Counted from the stretch's first letter, positions 1 to 9,734 are shown. The stretch is DNA of 38,605 bases from Spirochaetia bacterium (GCA_025997675.1 BNUX01000021.1:1-38605), one strand, 5' to 3'. Translations and numbers: made by a program. The notes: generated by a model from the sequence alone, not told the origin.

Positions 1-96
1 CGCAAACTCAAAGGTTCCGGGTAATAGCTGTTTATTGAGGTCCACATTGACGAATAACGTTCCTTGCCCTTTATGGGTGCTTTTGTATACTGCCAT
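1..96 (-). mobile_element. Transposase N-terminal fragment (IS1182/DUF772-like), runs off left edge
   Basis: An ATG at 94-96 opens a minus-strand frame of 32 codons that stays open to the window edge. It contains VNVDLNKQLLPGTFEFA, which resembles the N-terminal segment of DUF772/IS1182-type transposases (QLLPGTFEhAlnhLid). Only the first 32 residues are visible, so neither catalytic residues nor inverted repeats can be checked. It is divergent from the accessory gene at 201. The call rests on a short motif remembered from the family. Confidence 0.5.
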
Positions 97-200
97 TATT
101 CGGCTATTGTATCATACTTTCCTTATGGTTTACAGATGCTTTTTCTACAATCTCAACAGGAAGTCAGCGCCTGGCTTCGCCGGCTTGGAATGGTGAATTA

Positions 201-1673
201 GTGGGAACGAAACTCATTGCAAGGATCATCATAGACCTTGCAATGACGCTCCTTCTCTTATGCGCTTACGCTTACCGCATAACCGGAGACGCTGCTCACG
301 AATGGATAGGCGTTTGTGTGTTTGTGCTGTTTATCGCACATAATGTCATCAACCGCACATGGTATAAAACTATTTTCAAAGGCAAATACACGCTGCGCCG
401 CGCCGTAATGACAGCCTGCAATGCCGCGCTTGTATTCACTTTTGCCGTCGTTTTAATCACCGGCTTGCTGCAGTCCCGCGCCGTGTTAGCGTTTCTGCAT
501 CTTCCCGGCGGAATGTTGTTGCGGGGCATACACACGACCGCAGCCTATTGGGGCTTGCCGTTAACCGGCGTTCACCTTGGGCTTCATTGGGGAATGTTTG
601 TAAAGGGGACGCGCAAAATATCAGGCATGAACGGCGAAAATCGCGCCCGCATGGTAGCGGCAAAAGTAACGGCGTTTCTGTTTGCCGCTTTTGGTGTATG
701 GGCGTCTTTCGACCGGGATATGTTCGCAAAATTATTTTTAGGGTTTTCCTTTGACTATTGGGATGAGAGCCGTCCCGCGGTTTTGTTTTTTGCCGCTATG
801 CTTTCGATTATGACGGTCTACGTTTTTGTCACGTATTACACGTTAAAAATAGCGGAACGGCAAAAAATGTTGTACAAAAGTAATATGTTTAGCGAATTGG
901 AGGTTATAAGCATGAAAACTGCTCTATGTTATTTCAGTGGAACGGGGAATGGATTTGACTTGGCTATAAAATTAAATGAAAATATTACTGATAGTAGTAT
1001 CTTCTATATCCCCAATATAGATATAAACGTATTAAATAAATATGAAAGAATAGTAATTATATCCCCCGTATATTGTTTTGGTGTGCCGATTATTATTAAA
1101 CAATTTTTACAAAGTTTATCGAATTATAAAAACAAAACCTTCTACGGAATACTTCGTTTTGGCGGCTTTAGTGGTAATGCTAAATACTATCTTAAGACTA
1201 TCTTTGACAAAAATAATTTGTCCTGTAACAATATTTATACATTACAAATGCCTGAAAACTATACGCTCTCTTTTGTTCCACCTGAAAAACATATAGACAA
1301 ACAATTAAAAAAATCAAGAATAACAATTGAATTAATTGCAAAAAAGATAATTGTCAACAATAAAGACAGGATCAGGAAAAATTTATTTTCATTCTGTGAT
1401 AGAATACACGAAATAAATGCTTCTAAATGGGCAACAATGAGTAAAGAATATTTTACTGTTACAGACAAATGTAATAAATGTGGATTATGCATAAAAATAT
1501 GTCCTGCAAAAAATATTGAGATGGATAATGAGAATATACTGTTTAAGGAAAATTGTCTGGCTTGTTTGGCCTGTTATCACCGATGTCCAACTTGCTCAAT
1601 AAATTATAAGGACAAAACATATAATAAAAAAAGATATGTAAATCCTCATGTTGATTTAAATAAAATGGAATAA
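201..1673 (+). CDS. DUF4405 membrane domain fused to EFR1-type flavodoxin/4Fe-4S protein
   Basis: Residues 1-237 form a membrane domain with about four hydrophobic helices and conserved-looking histidines (H33, H47, H111, H125, H129), as in DUF4405 proteins, which resemble di-haem cytochrome b subunits. Residues 238-490 form an EFR1-like protein: a flavodoxin-type FMN loop (FSGTGNG) just after Met238, then two ferredoxin motifs, CNKCGLCIKICP and CLACLACYHRCP, each ligating a 4Fe-4S cluster. A membrane electron-transfer role is inferred. The start is GTG at 201, chosen because the family N-terminus (TKLI.RIIID) begins there, although the frame is open upstream. An internal ATG at 912 has a GGAGG 8 nt upstream, so the second half may also be made alone. 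Base composition falls sharply to AT-rich from about 870, as if two genes of different origin were joined. Confidence 0.8.
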   Translation: MGTKLIARIIIDLAMTLLLLCAYAYRITGDAAHEWIGVCVFVLFIAHNVINRTWYKTIFKGKYTLRRAVMTACNAALVFTFAVVLITGLLQSRAVLAFLHLPGGMLLRGIHTTAAYWGLPLTGVHLGLHWGMFVKGTRKISGMNGENRARMVAAKVTAFLFAAFGVWASFDRDMFAKLFLGFSFDYWDESRPAVLFFAAMLSIMTVYVFVTYYTLKIAERQKMLYKSNMFSELEVISMKTALCYFSGTGNGFDLAIKLNENITDSSIFYIPNIDINVLNKYERIVIISPVYCFGVPIIIKQFLQSLSNYKNKTFYGILRFGGFSGNAKYYLKTIFDKNNLSCNNIYTLQMPENYTLSFVPPEKHIDKQLKKSRITIELIAKKIIVNNKDRIRKNLFSFCDRIHEINASKWATMSKEYFTVTDKCNKCGLCIKICPAKNIEMDNENILFKENCLACLACYHRCPTCSINYKDKTYNKKRYVNPHVDLNKME

Positions 1674-1687
1674 AGGATTGGTACTTC

Positions 1688-2272
1688 ATGAGAAAACTTA
1701 TTTTTGTAATATTATTATCTATTTCATTTATAGAATCAGTAACCGCAATGGAACAATCTCCAAATACAGTATTTCTTAATACCACTTTTAATATAGGATC
1801 ATTCAGCGCAGGTGAATATGACAGCGGTTCTGTATTTTTAGGCGGTTCATTGTCGGCAGACTGGATCCCCAATGGAAAGATAGGTTTAGCATACGGAATA
1901 GAAACCGGTTTACTTGGTGGGAAAAAACAGACTGATAACAGTATCATATTAGGTATTCCTGTTATTTTTCGACTTGGATGGCACCCCAGCTTTATTAACA
2001 TCGAAAATACCGACCTGTTTATTCTTGCAAAAATTGGCTGGGGATTTGGATTATGGGGATCTCATTTAGACAATGGTTCAACTCCCGGCGGTATTGTTTG
2101 CGGGATCAATATCGGCGGATGTTACGCTTTTACACGGCTGATAGGCGTTTATGCAGAAACAGGATATAATTATTATGGGTTAGCTCGAAACGACAACTAT
2201 CCTGAATATCCTTTGGGTTATGGGAGCGGTAAAATTTACGTAACCGTAGGTGTATCCATAAGACTTAATTGA
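1688..2272 (+). CDS. Small exported outer-membrane beta-barrel-like protein, unknown function
   Basis: A 194-residue protein with a clear Sec signal peptide (MRKLIFVILLSISFIESVTA, cleavage likely near 20). The rest is rich in alternating glycine/aromatic strands (GIETGLLGG, AKIGWGFGLWG, GVYAETGYNYYGL) and ends GVSIRLN, a C-terminus typical of outer-membrane beta-barrels. It starts 14 nt after the fusion gene and is equally AT-rich, so the two probably form one transferred unit. No specific family is recognised. An OmpW/OprF-like small barrel is the best structural guess. Confidence 0.6.
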   Translation: MRKLIFVILLSISFIESVTAMEQSPNTVFLNTTFNIGSFSAGEYDSGSVFLGGSLSADWIPNGKIGLAYGIETGLLGGKKQTDNSIILGIPVIFRLGWHPSFINIENTDLFILAKIGWGFGLWGSHLDNGSTPGGIVCGINIGGCYAFTRLIGVYAETGYNYYGLARNDNYPEYPLGYGSGKIYVTVGVSIRLN

Positions 2273-2397
2273 CTTCTACTAAAAAGGCAGGTTTATGAGA
2301 AAGTTTGTTCCGGTATTTGGGGTCGCCAGATGTCTACATCTCCGTGTTGCAGAACCGGCAAAGCGGGAGCCGGGTCTGCCATGTTGATAAAGTGTAC

Positions 2398-2427
2398 TTG
2401 ACAAACCGGGCGCTTTTCATATAGACT
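2398..2427 (+). promoter_or_regulatory. Probable promoter of tRNA-Gly
   Basis: A perfect TTGACA lies at 2398-2403. A -10 candidate follows as TATAGA (2420-2425, 16-nt spacer) or TAGACT (2422-2427, 18-nt spacer). The tRNA begins 14-16 nt later, a sensible leader length. The -35 is convincing, the -10 only moderate. Confidence 0.5.
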
Positions 2428-2441
2428 AGAACTCATCCAGT

Positions 2442-2512
2442 GCGGTCGTCATATAACGGTATTATCCAAGCTTCCCAAGCTTGTGACGCGGGTTCGACTC
2501 CCGTCGACCGCT
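2442..2512 (+). tRNA. tRNA-Gly (anticodon CCC)
   Basis: The cloverleaf folds by eye. Acceptor stem GCGGTCG (2442-2448) pairs with CGACCGC (2505-2511). Anticodon stem CAAGC/GCTTG holds the loop TTCCCAA, giving anticodon CCC at 2474-2476. The T-arm CGGGTTCGACTCCCG is canonical. The discriminator base is T, as expected for tRNA-Gly. CCA is not encoded (TCTA follows). The D-arm is AT-rich and weaker than usual, but contains AACGGT. Gene length is 71 nt, normal for Gly. Confidence 0.95.
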
Positions 2513-2613
2513 CTATTCAAAGACACGCTTGTATTTACCCTTCCTATGGTGTAGTATGAAAAATATCACGCTAGATATGCGGCATTTGGGCTAAGCCCCT
2601 GAAGGAAAAAAGT

Positions 2614-5600
2614 ATGAAATACCAGCGCTTGTTTACGGATTCCCAATCCGGGCCTTATAAGGATATTCAGTGGGAAAAACGGCGGAGCGAAATCCGCAAC
2701 CCCGATGGGAAAGCCATTTTTGAAGAAGATACGGTGATCGTCCCCTCCTTTTGGAGCCAGATTGCCACGGATATTATTGCCCAGAAGTACTTCCGCAAGG
2801 CCGGCGTTCCGGCGGATAAGGGGGCGGAATGGAAAAAGTGGGCGCCGGGCGCCGTTTCAGAATTTCCCCTCCCCGCAGATGGGGCGGAACACGATAGCCG
2901 CCAGGTTTTCCACCGTCTGGCCTATACCTGGATGGATTGGGGCAAAAAGAACCGCTATTTCGACAGCGACGAGGATGCCCGGAGCTTCTACGATGAAACC
3001 TGTTATATGCTGGCCCATCAGATTGCGGCCCCCAACAGCCCCCAGTGGTTCAACACCGGGCTCTATGCGGTCTACGGCATCGACGGGCCGGCCCAGGGGC
3101 ATTACTACTTCGACCCGGCGGACAATACGCTCAAGCAATCCGACAGCGCCTATAAGCGGCCGCAACCCCATGCGTGCTTTATCCTTTCGGTTGAGGATGA
3201 CCTGGTAAACGACGGGGGTATCATGGACCTGGTTACCCGTGAGGCGCGGCTCTTCAAGTACGGTTCCGGTACGGGCTCCAACTTTTCCCGGATACGGGCG
3301 GCCTCTGAAGGGCTTTCCGGGGGCGGGGTTTCTTCGGGACTCCTGTCCTTCCTCAGGATTGGGGACCGGTCCGCTTCGGCGATAAAGTCCGGGGGCACCA
3401 CCCGGCGGGCGGCTAAGATGGTTACCCTGGACATTGATCATCCGGACGTGGAAAAGTACATCGACTGGAAGGCCGGGGAGGAACACAAGGTGGCTTCCAT
3501 GGTAACCGGCTCGGCGGTGGTGAAGAAGAACCTGGATGCCATCAAAAAGGCTCTAACCACCTTCCGGGGGCCCGATGAGGACCGGTTCAACGCCGAAAAA
3601 AACCACGATCTTGCCACGGCCCTGGGGAATTCCCTGAAGGACAAAATCCCCCCCACCTATCTCTACCAGCTTCTGCGCCGTCTGGAGCAGGGGGACGGCG
3701 AAGTGAATCCCCGGCTCTTCACCACCGCCTGGGATGACGAGGCCTACAACACGGTTTCCGGTCAGTCCTCCAACAACAGTCTGCGGGTCAGTGACGGCTT
3801 CATGCGGGCGGTGCTGGAAAACGAAGACTGGAACCTTACCGGCCGCATCAGCCATAAAGCCGTCAAGACCGTAAAGGCCCGGGATATCTGGTCCCAGGTT
3901 GCCCGTTCCGCCTGGCAATGCGCGGACCCGGGGCTCCAGTACCACACCACCATCAACGACTGGCATACCTGCCCTGCGGGTGGGGAAATCCGGGCCTCCA
4001 ACCCCTGCTCGGAGTATATGTTCCTGGACGATACGGCCTGCAACCTCGCCTCAATCAACCTGGCCGCCCTCTACGATACGCAAAGCAAAACCTTTAATAT
4101 AGAAGGATACCTCCACGCCATCCGGCTATGGACTACCATCCTGGAAATCTCCGTGGTTATGGCCCAGTTCCCGGCGCCGAAGATCGCCCAGCTTTCCTAC
4201 GAGTACCGGACCCTGGGCCTGGGGTACGCCAACCTGGGCACCCTGCTGATGCTCATGGGCCTGGCCTACGACTCCGCCGAGGGCCGGGCGGTGGCGGCCT
4301 CCCTTTCCAGTTTGCTTTCCGCCGAAGCCTACACCCAGTCCGCCCGCATGGCCGCCGGCCTCGGCCCCTTCCTTCGCTACGGGGACAACCGGGATGCCAT
4401 GCTCCGGGTAATCCGCAATCACCGCCGGGCGGCTTGTAATGCCCCCGCCGCAGAATACGAGGAAGTGCACACCCCACCTAAAGGGATAGATCCCGATTTC
4501 TGCCCCGCCTATCTCCTGGACGCCGCCCGCGCCGCCTGGGATCGCGCCCTGGACCTGGGGCAAGCCCACGGCTACCGGAACGCCCAGGTCAGCGCCATAG
4601 CTCCCACGGGAACCATCGGCCTCCTGATGGACTGCGATACCACCGGGGTGGAGCCCGACTTTGCCCTGGTCAAGTTCAAGAAACTCGCCGGGGGGGGCTA
4701 CTTCAAGATCATCAACCAGTCGGTCCCCCCCGCCCTCTTAGCCCTGGGCTACACCCCGGAGCAGATCGATGAGATCATCGCCTATGCCACGGGCCGGAAA
4801 ACCCTGGCCGGGGCGCCGAAGATTTCCCTGGAGGCTCTGGAAGCCAAGGGCTTTACCCCCGCCGCCCTTGCCGCCGTGGAGGATGCGGTAAAAACCGCCA
4901 CCGGCCTGGAAGGTGTCTTTAACCCCTGGATTTTAGGCAAACCCTTTGTGGAGGAAACCCTCAAGATTCCCGAGTCCACTTGGTCGCTCCCCGGCTTCAG
5001 CCTCCTCCAACACCTGGGCTTTAGCGCCGCCGATATTGAGGAAGCGGAACTCTACGCCTGCGGAACCATGGGCCTTGAGGGCGCGCCGCACCTGAAAAAG
5101 GAGCACTTGATGGTTTTCGACACCGCCGCCCCCTCGGGGAAAAACGGCAGGCGCTCCATCCCCTGGACCGCCCATATCGGCATGATGGCCGCCGTCCAGC
5201 CCTTCATTTCCGGGGCCATCTCCAAGACCATCAACATGCCCAACAACGCCGGGTACGAGGATGTAAAGGGCGCCTATATGCTTTCCTGGAAGAGCGCCCT
5301 CAAAGCGGTGGCCCTCTACCGGGACGGCTCCAAACTCTCCCAGCCCCTATCCGCCCTTGCCCCCGGCACGGACCCCCTGGCGGATACCATCCTGGCCCTG
5401 GAGCGGGGTCTGGCAAACCCGGAGCGGGCCGCCGGAGGCGGGGCAGTAGCCCACACCGTTGCCCCAACGGACATCCGGGGTAAACGCCGTTCCCTGTCAA
5501 ACCGCCGGGTGGGTTATACCCAGAAGGCTAAGCTGGGGGGACATTCCATCTTTATCCGCACCGGGGAGTACGATGACGGCTCCCTGGGGGAAATCTTCCT

Positions 5601-6123
5601 GGACATGCACAAGGAAGGGGCAGCCTTCCGCAGCCTCCTCAACAGCTTTGCCATCGCCGTGTCCCTGGGGCTCCAGTACGGGGTCCCCCTGGATGAGTAC
5701 GTGGACGCCTTCATTTTCTCCAAGTTTGAGCCCAACGGCATGGTTCAAGGCCACGATTATGTAAAGATGGCCTCCAGCGTTATGGACTTCATCTTCCGGG
5801 ATTTGGCCATCAGCTACCTCAAACGCAACGACCTGGGCCAGGTCAAGCCCGAGGACCTGCTGGATAACAGCCCCCAAAACGAGGTTCCCGAAACTAAGCG
5901 GTCCGGCGCTTCCCGCCACATCCGCGGCAAATCTGCACCCAAGGCGGGGCCGGAGAAAACCGGCAAGAATGCGGCTATGGATAGCGATACCGCCAAGATC
6001 GCTCAGGCCCGTATCAAGGGTTACGAGGGCGACCCTTGCCCCGCCTGCGGCTCCTTCACCCTGGTACGGAACGGCACCTGCATGAAGTGCGACACCTGCG
6101 GAGGGACTACGGGGTGTAGTTAG
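2614..6123 (+). CDS. nrdJ: Adenosylcobalamin-dependent (class II) ribonucleoside-diphosphate reductase
   Basis: Makes deoxyribonucleotides using an adenosylcobalamin-generated thiyl radical and needs no oxygen. The active-site motif NPCSEYMF places N463, C465 and E467 as the catalytic triad, with C465 as the radical cysteine. C188 (HACFILS) and C476 ([10 protein letters not shown]) fit the redox-active pair. The substrate and barrel motifs [12 protein letters not shown] and [12 protein letters not shown] are present. The extreme C-terminus (about 1142-1169) is a cysteine-rich zinc-ribbon-like tail, CPACG...CMKCDTCGG, characteristic of long NrdJ proteins. AAGGA lies 9 nt before the ATG. Length 1169 is at the upper end for the class. 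No cobalamin riboswitch is evident in the upstream region. Confidence 0.96.
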   Translation: MKYQRLFTDSQSGPYKDIQWEKRRSEIRNPDGKAIFEEDTVIVPSFWSQIATDIIAQKYFRKAGVPADKGAEWKKWAPGAVSEFPLPADGAEHDSRQVFHRLAYTWMDWGKKNRYFDSDEDARSFYDETCYMLAHQIAAPNSPQWFNTGLYAVYGIDGPAQGHYYFDPADNTLKQSDSAYKRPQPHACFILSVEDDLVNDGGIMDLVTREARLFKYGSGTGSNFSRIRAASEGLSGGGVSSGLLSFLRIGDRSASAIKSGGTTRRAAKMVTLDIDHPDVEKYIDWKAGEEHKVASMVTGSAVVKKNLDAIKKALTTFRGPDEDRFNAEKNHDLATALGNSLKDKIPPTYLYQLLRRLEQGDGEVNPRLFTTAWDDEAYNTVSGQSSNNSLRVSDGFMRAVLENEDWNLTGRISHKAVKTVKARDIWSQVARSAWQCADPGLQYHTTINDWHTCPAGGEIRASNPCSEYMFLDDTACNLASINLAALYDTQSKTFNIEGYLHAIRLWTTILEISVVMAQFPAPKIAQLSYEYRTLGLGYANLGTLLMLMGLAYDSAEGRAVAASLSSLLSAEAYTQSARMAAGLGPFLRYGDNRDAMLRVIRNHRRAACNAPAAEYEEVHTPPKGIDPDFCPAYLLDAARAAWDRALDLGQAHGYRNAQVSAIAPTGTIGLLMDCDTTGVEPDFALVKFKKLAGGGYFKIINQSVPPALLALGYTPEQIDEIIAYATGRKTLAGAPKISLEALEAKGFTPAALAAVEDAVKTATGLEGVFNPWILGKPFVEETLKIPESTWSLPGFSLLQHLGFSAADIEEAELYACGTMGLEGAPHLKKEHLMVFDTAAPSGKNGRRSIPWTAHIGMMAAVQPFISGAISKTINMPNNAGYEDVKGAYMLSWKSALKAVALYRDGSKLSQPLSALAPGTDPLADTILALERGLANPERAAGGGAVAHTVAPTDIRGKRRSLSNRRVGYTQKAKLGGHSIFIRTGEYDDGSLGEIFLDMHKEGAAFRSLLNSFAIAVSLGLQYGVPLDEYVDAFIFSKFEPNGMVQGHDYVKMASSVMDFIFRDLAISYLKRNDLGQVKPEDLLDNSPQNEVPETKRSGASRHIRGKSAPKAGPEKTGKNAAMDSDTAKIAQARIKGYEGDPCPACGSFTLVRNGTCMKCDTCGGTTGCS

Positions 6124-6130
6124 GGTAAAA

Positions 6131-6150
6131 TTATGCAATATAATGCATAA
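6131..6150. promoter_or_regulatory. Inverted repeat TTATGC-N8-GCATAA, possible operator
   Basis: A perfect 6-bp dyad (6131-6136 and 6145-6150) lies just after nrdJ and about 80 nt before the ATPase gene. The half-site TGCATAA recurs alone at 6184-6190, directly upstream of the -35 box at 6195. No U-tract follows, so it is a poor terminator. Three copies of one half-site around a promoter suggest a regulator binding site. This is inference only. Confidence 0.35.
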
Positions 6151-6194
6151 AATATATTTAATGAATAGAAATGTGCACTGTACTGCATAAACTA

Positions 6195-6225
6195 TTGACA
6201 TGATCCCCCATACTATCTCTATACT
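6195..6225 (+). promoter_or_regulatory. Promoter with -10 box 6 nt before the start codon (predicted leaderless)
   Basis: TTGACA at 6195-6200 is a perfect -35. TATACT at 6220-6225 is a five-of-six -10. The spacer is 19 nt, slightly long. The ATG at 6232 follows after only 6 nt, where transcription should begin. No Shine-Dalgarno precedes the ATG. Confidence 0.55.
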
Positions 6226-6231
6226 GCATCT

Positions 6232-7431
6232 ATGATCCAACGCCTCGAATACCTGCAAAAGCTCATTGTTTTTAAGGATAAGCGTCTTATCAAGGTGGTC
6301 ACCGGGATACGGCGGTGCGGGAAATCCACCCTATTTACCCTGTACCAGCAGTATCTTGTGGAAAACGGGGTATCCAGGGAACAGATTATTTCCATAGACT
6401 TTGAGGACATTGATGTTGCGGAATTGCGGGATTATAAAAAGCTCCATGACCATATTCGAGACCGGATCATCCCGGACAAAATGAACTACGTGTTTCTTGA
6501 CGAGATTCAACAGGTAGCGGAATTCGAACGGATGGCGGGCAGTCTTTTTATCAAAGAAAATATAGACCTGTACCTGACCGGCTCCAATGCCTATATGCTC
6601 TCCGGCGAAATTGCCACCCTGTTATCGGGGCGGTATATCGAAATACAGATGCTGCCCCTTTCCTTCCGGGAATATGTTTCCGCAAGCGGGGACGATAAGG
6701 AACTGCCCCGTAAGTATACCCGGTATCTGACGGAAAGTTCCTTCCCCTACACCCTGGAACTGACGGGTAAAACGGCTGCGATCAACGAATACCTGGGGGG
6801 CATTTATAACACCATCATCCTGAAGGACGTGGTGACCCGGAAAAAGATAACCGATCCCATGATGCTGGAAAGCCTTATCCGGTTCATGTTTTACAACATC
6901 GGGAACCTGACATCCACCACCAACATTGCCAACACCATGAAGTCCGAACACCGGCCTATTTCGGTACATACGGTAGAAACCTATCTGTCCGCCCTTACGG
7001 ACTGCTTTATCCTCTATAAGGCCGGCAGGTATGATATCAAAGGAAAGCAATACTTAAAGACCGGGGATAAGTATTACCTTGCCGATATTGGACTGCGGTA
7101 TTACCTGCTGGGTACAAAAAACGTTAACTTGGGGAGTATCCTGGAAAATGTGGTCTACCTGGAATTGTTACGCCGGGGCGCCAGGGTCTATGTGGGAAAA
7201 TCCGGCGACAGTGAAATTGATTTTATCGCCGAATGGCCCGGTGAAGAGATCACCTATTTCCAGGTTGCCCTAACGGTGCGGGAGCAATCAACCCTGGAAC
7301 GGGAACTGGCCCCCCTAAACAGCATCAAGGATCACAACCCCAAATGTCTCTTAACCCTGGACGATGACCCGCCGGTATCGTACAACGGCATCCGGCAGCG
7401 TAATGTTTTAGACTGGCTTATGGACGGCTAA
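6232..7431 (+). CDS. AAA+ ATPase with C-terminal DUF4143 domain
   Basis: A 399-residue protein of the widespread DUF4143 ATPase family. Walker A is GIRRCGKST (25-33), Walker B is VFLDE (87-91), and the sensor/loop segment LTGSNAYMLSGE is typical. The C-terminal DUF4143 part has LENVVYLELLRRG, then a spaced EIDFI and FQVALTV. This matches the PD-(D/E)XK-like core of the family. Such genes are common accessory, probably mobile genes, and no precise biochemical role is established. It is expressed from its own promoter, converges on the DUF1016 nuclease gene (14 nt between the stops) and appears leaderless. Confidence 0.85.
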   Translation: MIQRLEYLQKLIVFKDKRLIKVVTGIRRCGKSTLFTLYQQYLVENGVSREQIISIDFEDIDVAELRDYKKLHDHIRDRIIPDKMNYVFLDEIQQVAEFERMAGSLFIKENIDLYLTGSNAYMLSGEIATLLSGRYIEIQMLPLSFREYVSASGDDKELPRKYTRYLTESSFPYTLELTGKTAAINEYLGGIYNTIILKDVVTRKKITDPMMLESLIRFMFYNIGNLTSTTNIANTMKSEHRPISVHTVETYLSALTDCFILYKAGRYDIKGKQYLKTGDKYYLADIGLRYYLLGTKNVNLGSILENVVYLELLRRGARVYVGKSGDSEIDFIAEWPGEEITYFQVALTVREQSTLERELAPLNSIKDHNPKCLLTLDDDPPVSYNGIRQRNVLDWLMDG

Positions 7432-7445
7432 TTACGCGGGGTAGT

Positions 7446-8477
7446 TCAGGTTTTCCTGCCCCGGCCATCCTGCATGTCCTGCAGCATATTGACGTTACGT
7501 TCAATCTCGGCGGCAAGTTCCGCTTCTGTCGGGAGAATTGTTTTATACTTCGACGCGAAAATCTGTTTGTTTTCTTTTAATACCGAGTATTTGACCATTG
7601 TTTCCGATTTATCCGTGCAAAAGATGATACCGATAGTGGGATTGTCGTCTGCACCGCGCTTTAACTCATCAAACATGCGGACATACATATCCATCTGTCC
7701 GATGTCCTGGTGAGTCAATTTTTGTGTTTTCAGGTCAATGATTACAAAACATTTGAGCAGGTAATTATAAAACACTAAATCAACATAAAAATGATCGGTT
7801 TCCGTACTGACCCGCATTTGCCGTGAAACAAATGAAAATCCCTTACCCAATTCCAGCAGAAACTTTTGTAAATTGCTGATGAGGGCTGTTTCAAGCTGTG
7901 TTTCCTTGCCTGTTAGATATTCCGGCACATTAAGAAACTCCAGGACATACGGGTCTTTGACAAAATCAGTTGCATCCGAAATCACCGGGATATTAGATTT
8001 TTTAGTTATTTTCTGTGATGAAAGCAAACGCCGATAATATCCGGTTCTGATGTTGCGCTCAAGAGTACGAGAAGACCAGTTTTGCTCTGCCGCTTCCCTC
8101 ACATAATAGTCCCGTTCTCTTGCGTCATCAAGCCGTATAATTTGTCGTATATTCGTCCAAGTTGAATTCTCTACGCACTGCGTAGACAATTCAGGAAAAG
8201 TAAGATAGAACTTTCTGAAATTCCAAAGATTTGCCTCTGAAAAGCCCTTTCCGAAGGTATCGCCCAGATACCGTGAAAGATTGACTATCAAATAATCTCC
8301 ATAATTTGCCCGATCCTTGCCGTTTTGCTCCTGTTCAACAATGCGTTGGCCGATTTTCCAGTAGGTTTGTACCATAACAGAATTGACCGCGCGGTAGGCG
8401 GTATTCCGGGCCACCTGCAATAATGCGGAAACGTCGGTGAAAAACCGCTTTTCAATAGCGTCTTTCGGTGCTGCCAT
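7446..8477 (-). CDS. YhcG/DUF1016-family PD-(D/E)XK nuclease-like protein
   Basis: A 343-residue protein. The N-terminal DUF1016 region (about 1-150) contains the typical TYWKIGQRIVEQEQ, YGDYLIVNLSRYL and FSEANLWNFRKFY blocks. The C-terminal PD-(D/E)XK domain shows YVDLVFYNYLL (D233) and VIIDLKT (D248, K250). The family is restriction/recombination-associated and often lies in defence or mobile islands. The start at 8477 (MAAPKDAIEK) was preferred over the longer frame reaching 8564, because the extra 29 residues merely overlap the luxS 3' end. It follows luxS by 17 nt on the same strand and may be read through from it. Confidence 0.85.
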   Translation of the reverse strand: MAAPKDAIEKRFFTDVSALLQVARNTAYRAVNSVMVQTYWKIGQRIVEQEQNGKDRANYGDYLIVNLSRYLGDTFGKGFSEANLWNFRKFYLTFPELSTQCVENSTWTNIRQIIRLDDARERDYYVREAAEQNWSSRTLERNIRTGYYRRLLSSQKITKKSNIPVISDATDFVKDPYVLEFLNVPEYLTGKETQLETALISNLQKFLLELGKGFSFVSRQMRVSTETDHFYVDLVFYNYLLKCFVIIDLKTQKLTHQDIGQMDMYVRMFDELKRGADDNPTIGIIFCTDKSETMVKYSVLKENKQIFASKYKTILPTEAELAAEIERNVNMLQDMQDGRGRKT

Positions 8478-8494
8478 ATGTGAGGACCTACTTC

Positions 8495-8971
8495 TTAGGC
8501 AGGGTAGTTCAGGTTTTCCTTCCCTGCATTTTTCAGCACCGCCCCATACCGCGCCGCTTCCCACTTAGCCATGTTCAGGTTCTGCTCCGAGTAGTTGCCG
8601 CATTCGGCGGGAGAAGCGCCGGGGATGGGTCCCTCAAAGGCAACAATCCAGTCCATCAGTTTCCGAATCAGGGGCAAAACCTCGGTGGATGTTCGCTTCC
8701 CTTCCAGGATCACATAAAACCCCGTGCGACATCCCATTGGCCCAAAATAGACGGTCTTATCCGCCCATTCCTTGTGGGAGCGCAGGAAGGTCGCCCCCAG
8801 ATGTTCGATAGTGTGGAGTGCCGGCATATCAATCACCGGTTCCTTATTGGGCTCCTTAAACCGCATATCGAAGGTGGTAAGGATGGTATCCCCGAATTTA
8901 TCCTGCCGGGACACGTAAAGCCCCGGTTTCAGGCGCAGATGGTCGATTTGAAAGCTTGCAATCTTTTCCAT
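8495..8971 (-). CDS. luxS: S-ribosylhomocysteine lyase (AI-2 synthase)
   Basis: Cleaves S-ribosylhomocysteine to homocysteine and DPD, the precursor of autoinducer-2. The metal site HTIEH (H53, E56, H57) and the third ligand C124 (PAECGN) are present, as is the catalytic C81 (GPMGCRTGF). The N-terminus DHLRLKPGLYVSR is diagnostic. Length 158 is normal. GGAGA precedes the ATG by 5 nt. It lies 37 nt downstream of mtnN on the same strand, so the two successive steps of S-adenosylhomocysteine recycling are co-transcribed. Confidence 0.97.
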   Translation of the reverse strand: MEKIASFQIDHLRLKPGLYVSRQDKFGDTILTTFDMRFKEPNKEPVIDMPALHTIEHLGATFLRSHKEWADKTVYFGPMGCRTGFYVILEGKRTSTEVLPLIRKLMDWIVAFEGPIPGASPAECGNYSEQNLNMAKWEAARYGAVLKNAGKENLNYPA

Positions 8972-9008
8972 TATCTTCTCCTATAAATATAATTTACGCT
9001 ATTTTGTT

Positions 9009-9722
9009 TCAGTCCCAGTCCCGCACAATCCGCCGCACAATTTCCCCTGAATGCTTTGACGCAATGGGCAGAAACTGATCGTGGGTAACCGGCGATTCCG
9101 CCCCGGCGACATCCGAGATGGCCCGGATAATCAGGCAGGGGACCGAAAAGAGGTGGCAGGCCTGGGCTATGGCGGCCCCCTCCATCTCCACCGCCCGGAT
9201 ATCGGGGAAGGTTTTGCGGACCGCGTTTATCCGTTCCGCCTCGTACATGAACACATCCCCGGAACCGATGAGCCCCCGGACGTGGTGAAACTCCGGCGGC
9301 AGCACCCCCTCCTGTTTCAGGCTGTCCACAGCCGCTTCCCCCCGAAGAATCAGGTCCTCGGGAACGGTAAACACCGGGGGCATACCCGGAAGCTGGCCCG
9401 GGGCATAGTTAAAAACAGTAACATTCGCATCGTGCTGAATTGAGCCGTTGGAGATGATGGCGTCCCCAAAGCTGAGGGAGGGGTCGATGCCCCCGGCGGA
9501 ACCGGTGTTGACTACCATATCGGGATGGTAGTGATCGATAAGCATGGCGCAGCCTACCGCCGCATTGACCTTGCCGATGCCGCAGCGCAGCAGAACCACG
9601 GGTTTTTTCTCTAGCTTCCCGGTAAAAAATTCATAGGCCCCGATAGTTTTGGCGCCCACATCCTCCATGGCGGCTTTTAGCAGGTCTACCTCAGCCTCCA
9701 TGGCTCCTATAATACCAATCAT
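9009..9722 (-). CDS. mtnN: 5'-methylthioadenosine/S-adenosylhomocysteine nucleosidase
   Basis: Removes adenine from methylthioadenosine and S-adenosylhomocysteine, supplying the LuxS substrate. Motifs present: IGAMEAEV with catalytic Glu11, NTGSAGG (phosphorylase-fold glycine loop), AVEMEGAA and the catalytic aspartate in AISDVAG. Length 237 is standard. AGAGG precedes the ATG. It sits 12 nt after an unknown zinc-finger-like gene and directly before luxS. Confidence 0.96.
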   Translation of the reverse strand: MIGIIGAMEAEVDLLKAAMEDVGAKTIGAYEFFTGKLEKKPVVLLRCGIGKVNAAVGCAMLIDHYHPDMVVNTGSAGGIDPSLSFGDAIISNGSIQHDANVTVFNYAPGQLPGMPPVFTVPEDLILRGEAAVDSLKQEGVLPPEFHHVRGLIGSGDVFMYEAERINAVRKTFPDIRAVEMEGAAIAQACHLFSVPCLIIRAISDVAGAESPVTHDQFLPIASKHSGEIVRRIVRDWD

Positions 9723-9734
9723 GATTAACCTCTG

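Noticed and set aside
2295..2387. 30-codon ORF (MRKFVPVFG...) after the outer-membrane-like gene
   Set aside because: It has a fair ribosome site, but no hydrophobic core or recognisable feature; at most a 5' remnant.
2513..2613. Cobalamin riboswitch before nrdJ
   Set aside because: The leader is only about 100 nt after the tRNA and shows no B12-box-like sequence; only a short GGGCTAAGCCC palindrome.
5497..6258. 253-codon open frame opposite the nrdJ 3' end
   Set aside because: Antisense shadow; it would cover the promoter of the next gene, and the NrdJ C-terminus is clearly conserved on the other strand.
8478..8564. N-terminal extension of the DUF1016 gene
   Set aside because: The extra 29 codons overlap the luxS 3' end in another frame and do not resemble the family; start 8477 fits better.
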